DNA of 36,623 bases from NCBI GenBank assembly GCA_045125655.1, contig JBGVNP010000041.1, positions 1 to 36,623 on the forward strand, given 5' to 3'. How positions within the stretch are numbered: the stretch's first letter is position 1; each line of letters opens with the position of its first letter. The notes under the pieces were generated by a model. The model was not told the DNA's origin. It saw nothing but the letters and a program-made list of their open reading frames with translations, and did not search any database. Positions 36,527-36,623 of the stretch are shown piece after piece. A program made the translations under genes and the position numbers. This stretch comes from RGIG4608 sp045125655 (GTDB lineage: Bacteria > Bacillota > Clostridia > Oscillospirales > CAG-272).

Positions 36527-36623
36527 GTTTTGCGAAATAATCAAGACGGAATTCGGCTATGGTTTTGGCAAAGATTTTGAAGATGATAGACCCGAAGGAC
36601 ATATTGCTTTTTGTATTAGAAAG
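36519..36623 (+). CDS. partial Cys-containing protein cut by window end
   Basis: ATG at 36519 with GAAAGGAAG upstream; 35 codons to the last base without a stop. It starts MCEFCEIIKTEFGYGFGKDF, the CxxC half of a zinc-ribbon type common in small phage proteins that end in CPxCGxK. The other half lies beyond the window. If the molecule were circular, this frame would continue into the membrane protein at position 1. Confidence 0.6.
   Translation, partial: MCEFCEIIKTEFGYGFGKDFEDDRPEGHIAFCIRK

Overview
The window is part or all of a tailed double-stranded DNA phage genome with a siphovirus-type morphogenesis module. It is AT-rich (I estimate below 40% G+C, not counted). It has AAGGAG-type ribosome binding sites, textbook sigma-A promoters, and gene families (Gp15, phage minor capsid 2, GP20-like scaffold, DUF669-like, DUF551, YopX, DUF5658, XhlA-like) that point to a phage or prophage of Bacillota, most likely gut Clostridia. 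The standard genetic code fits. All genes but one read on the + strand. I see no integrase and no clear lysogeny module.

Layout. About 31.0-35.0 kb: terminase small and large subunits, then the portal. About 0.5-1.7 kb: minor capsid protein. About 4.4-17.3 kb: scaffold, major capsid, head-tail joining proteins, major tail protein, tail chaperone and Gp15, tape measure, distal tail and fibre genes, and small membrane proteins that resemble holins. About 17.4-23.1 kb: accessory late genes (metallophosphoesterase, DUF4406-like, sigma region 4-like HTH, cysteine-peptidase-like protein, several low-complexity proteins). About 23.2-26.9 kb: Sak4-like ATPase, SSB-like protein, GIY-YIG protein and an adenine methyltransferase. 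About 27.1-30.6 kb: DnaD/Lin1244-like initiator and small genes. If the molecule is circular, the break lies between portal and minor capsid, but I cannot show closure.

The packaging/head module is split by accessory cassettes: a GIY-YIG endonuclease between terminase and portal, an HNH endonuclease plus methyltransferase and small genes between portal and minor capsid, and another HNH plus a YopX/ribbon-helix-helix cassette between minor capsid and scaffold. A minus-strand NUMOD4-HNH gene sits at 20.3 kb.

The most unusual content is noncoding. Ten promoters share one geometry (TTGACA, 17 bp, TATAAT, with a TG extension). Several are followed at once by a compact structured RNA before the first gene. 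Two families are visible. In one (1743-1838 and 35028-35124, probably also 26984-27090) a 5' hairpin loop is exactly complementary to the apical loop of a following terminator-like hairpin, a kissing-loop arrangement with compensatory changes between copies. In the other (17298-17369 and 32765-32836) a three-way junction places a hairpin loop exactly complementary to a 7-nt stretch 8 nt downstream of the closing stem. A further leader carries a tRNA-Gln and ends in a 14-codon reading frame that overlaps a terminator just before the terminase operon. I read these as cis-acting phage control elements (antitermination, attenuation or 5'-end protection). The pairing is seen in the sequence; the function is inference.
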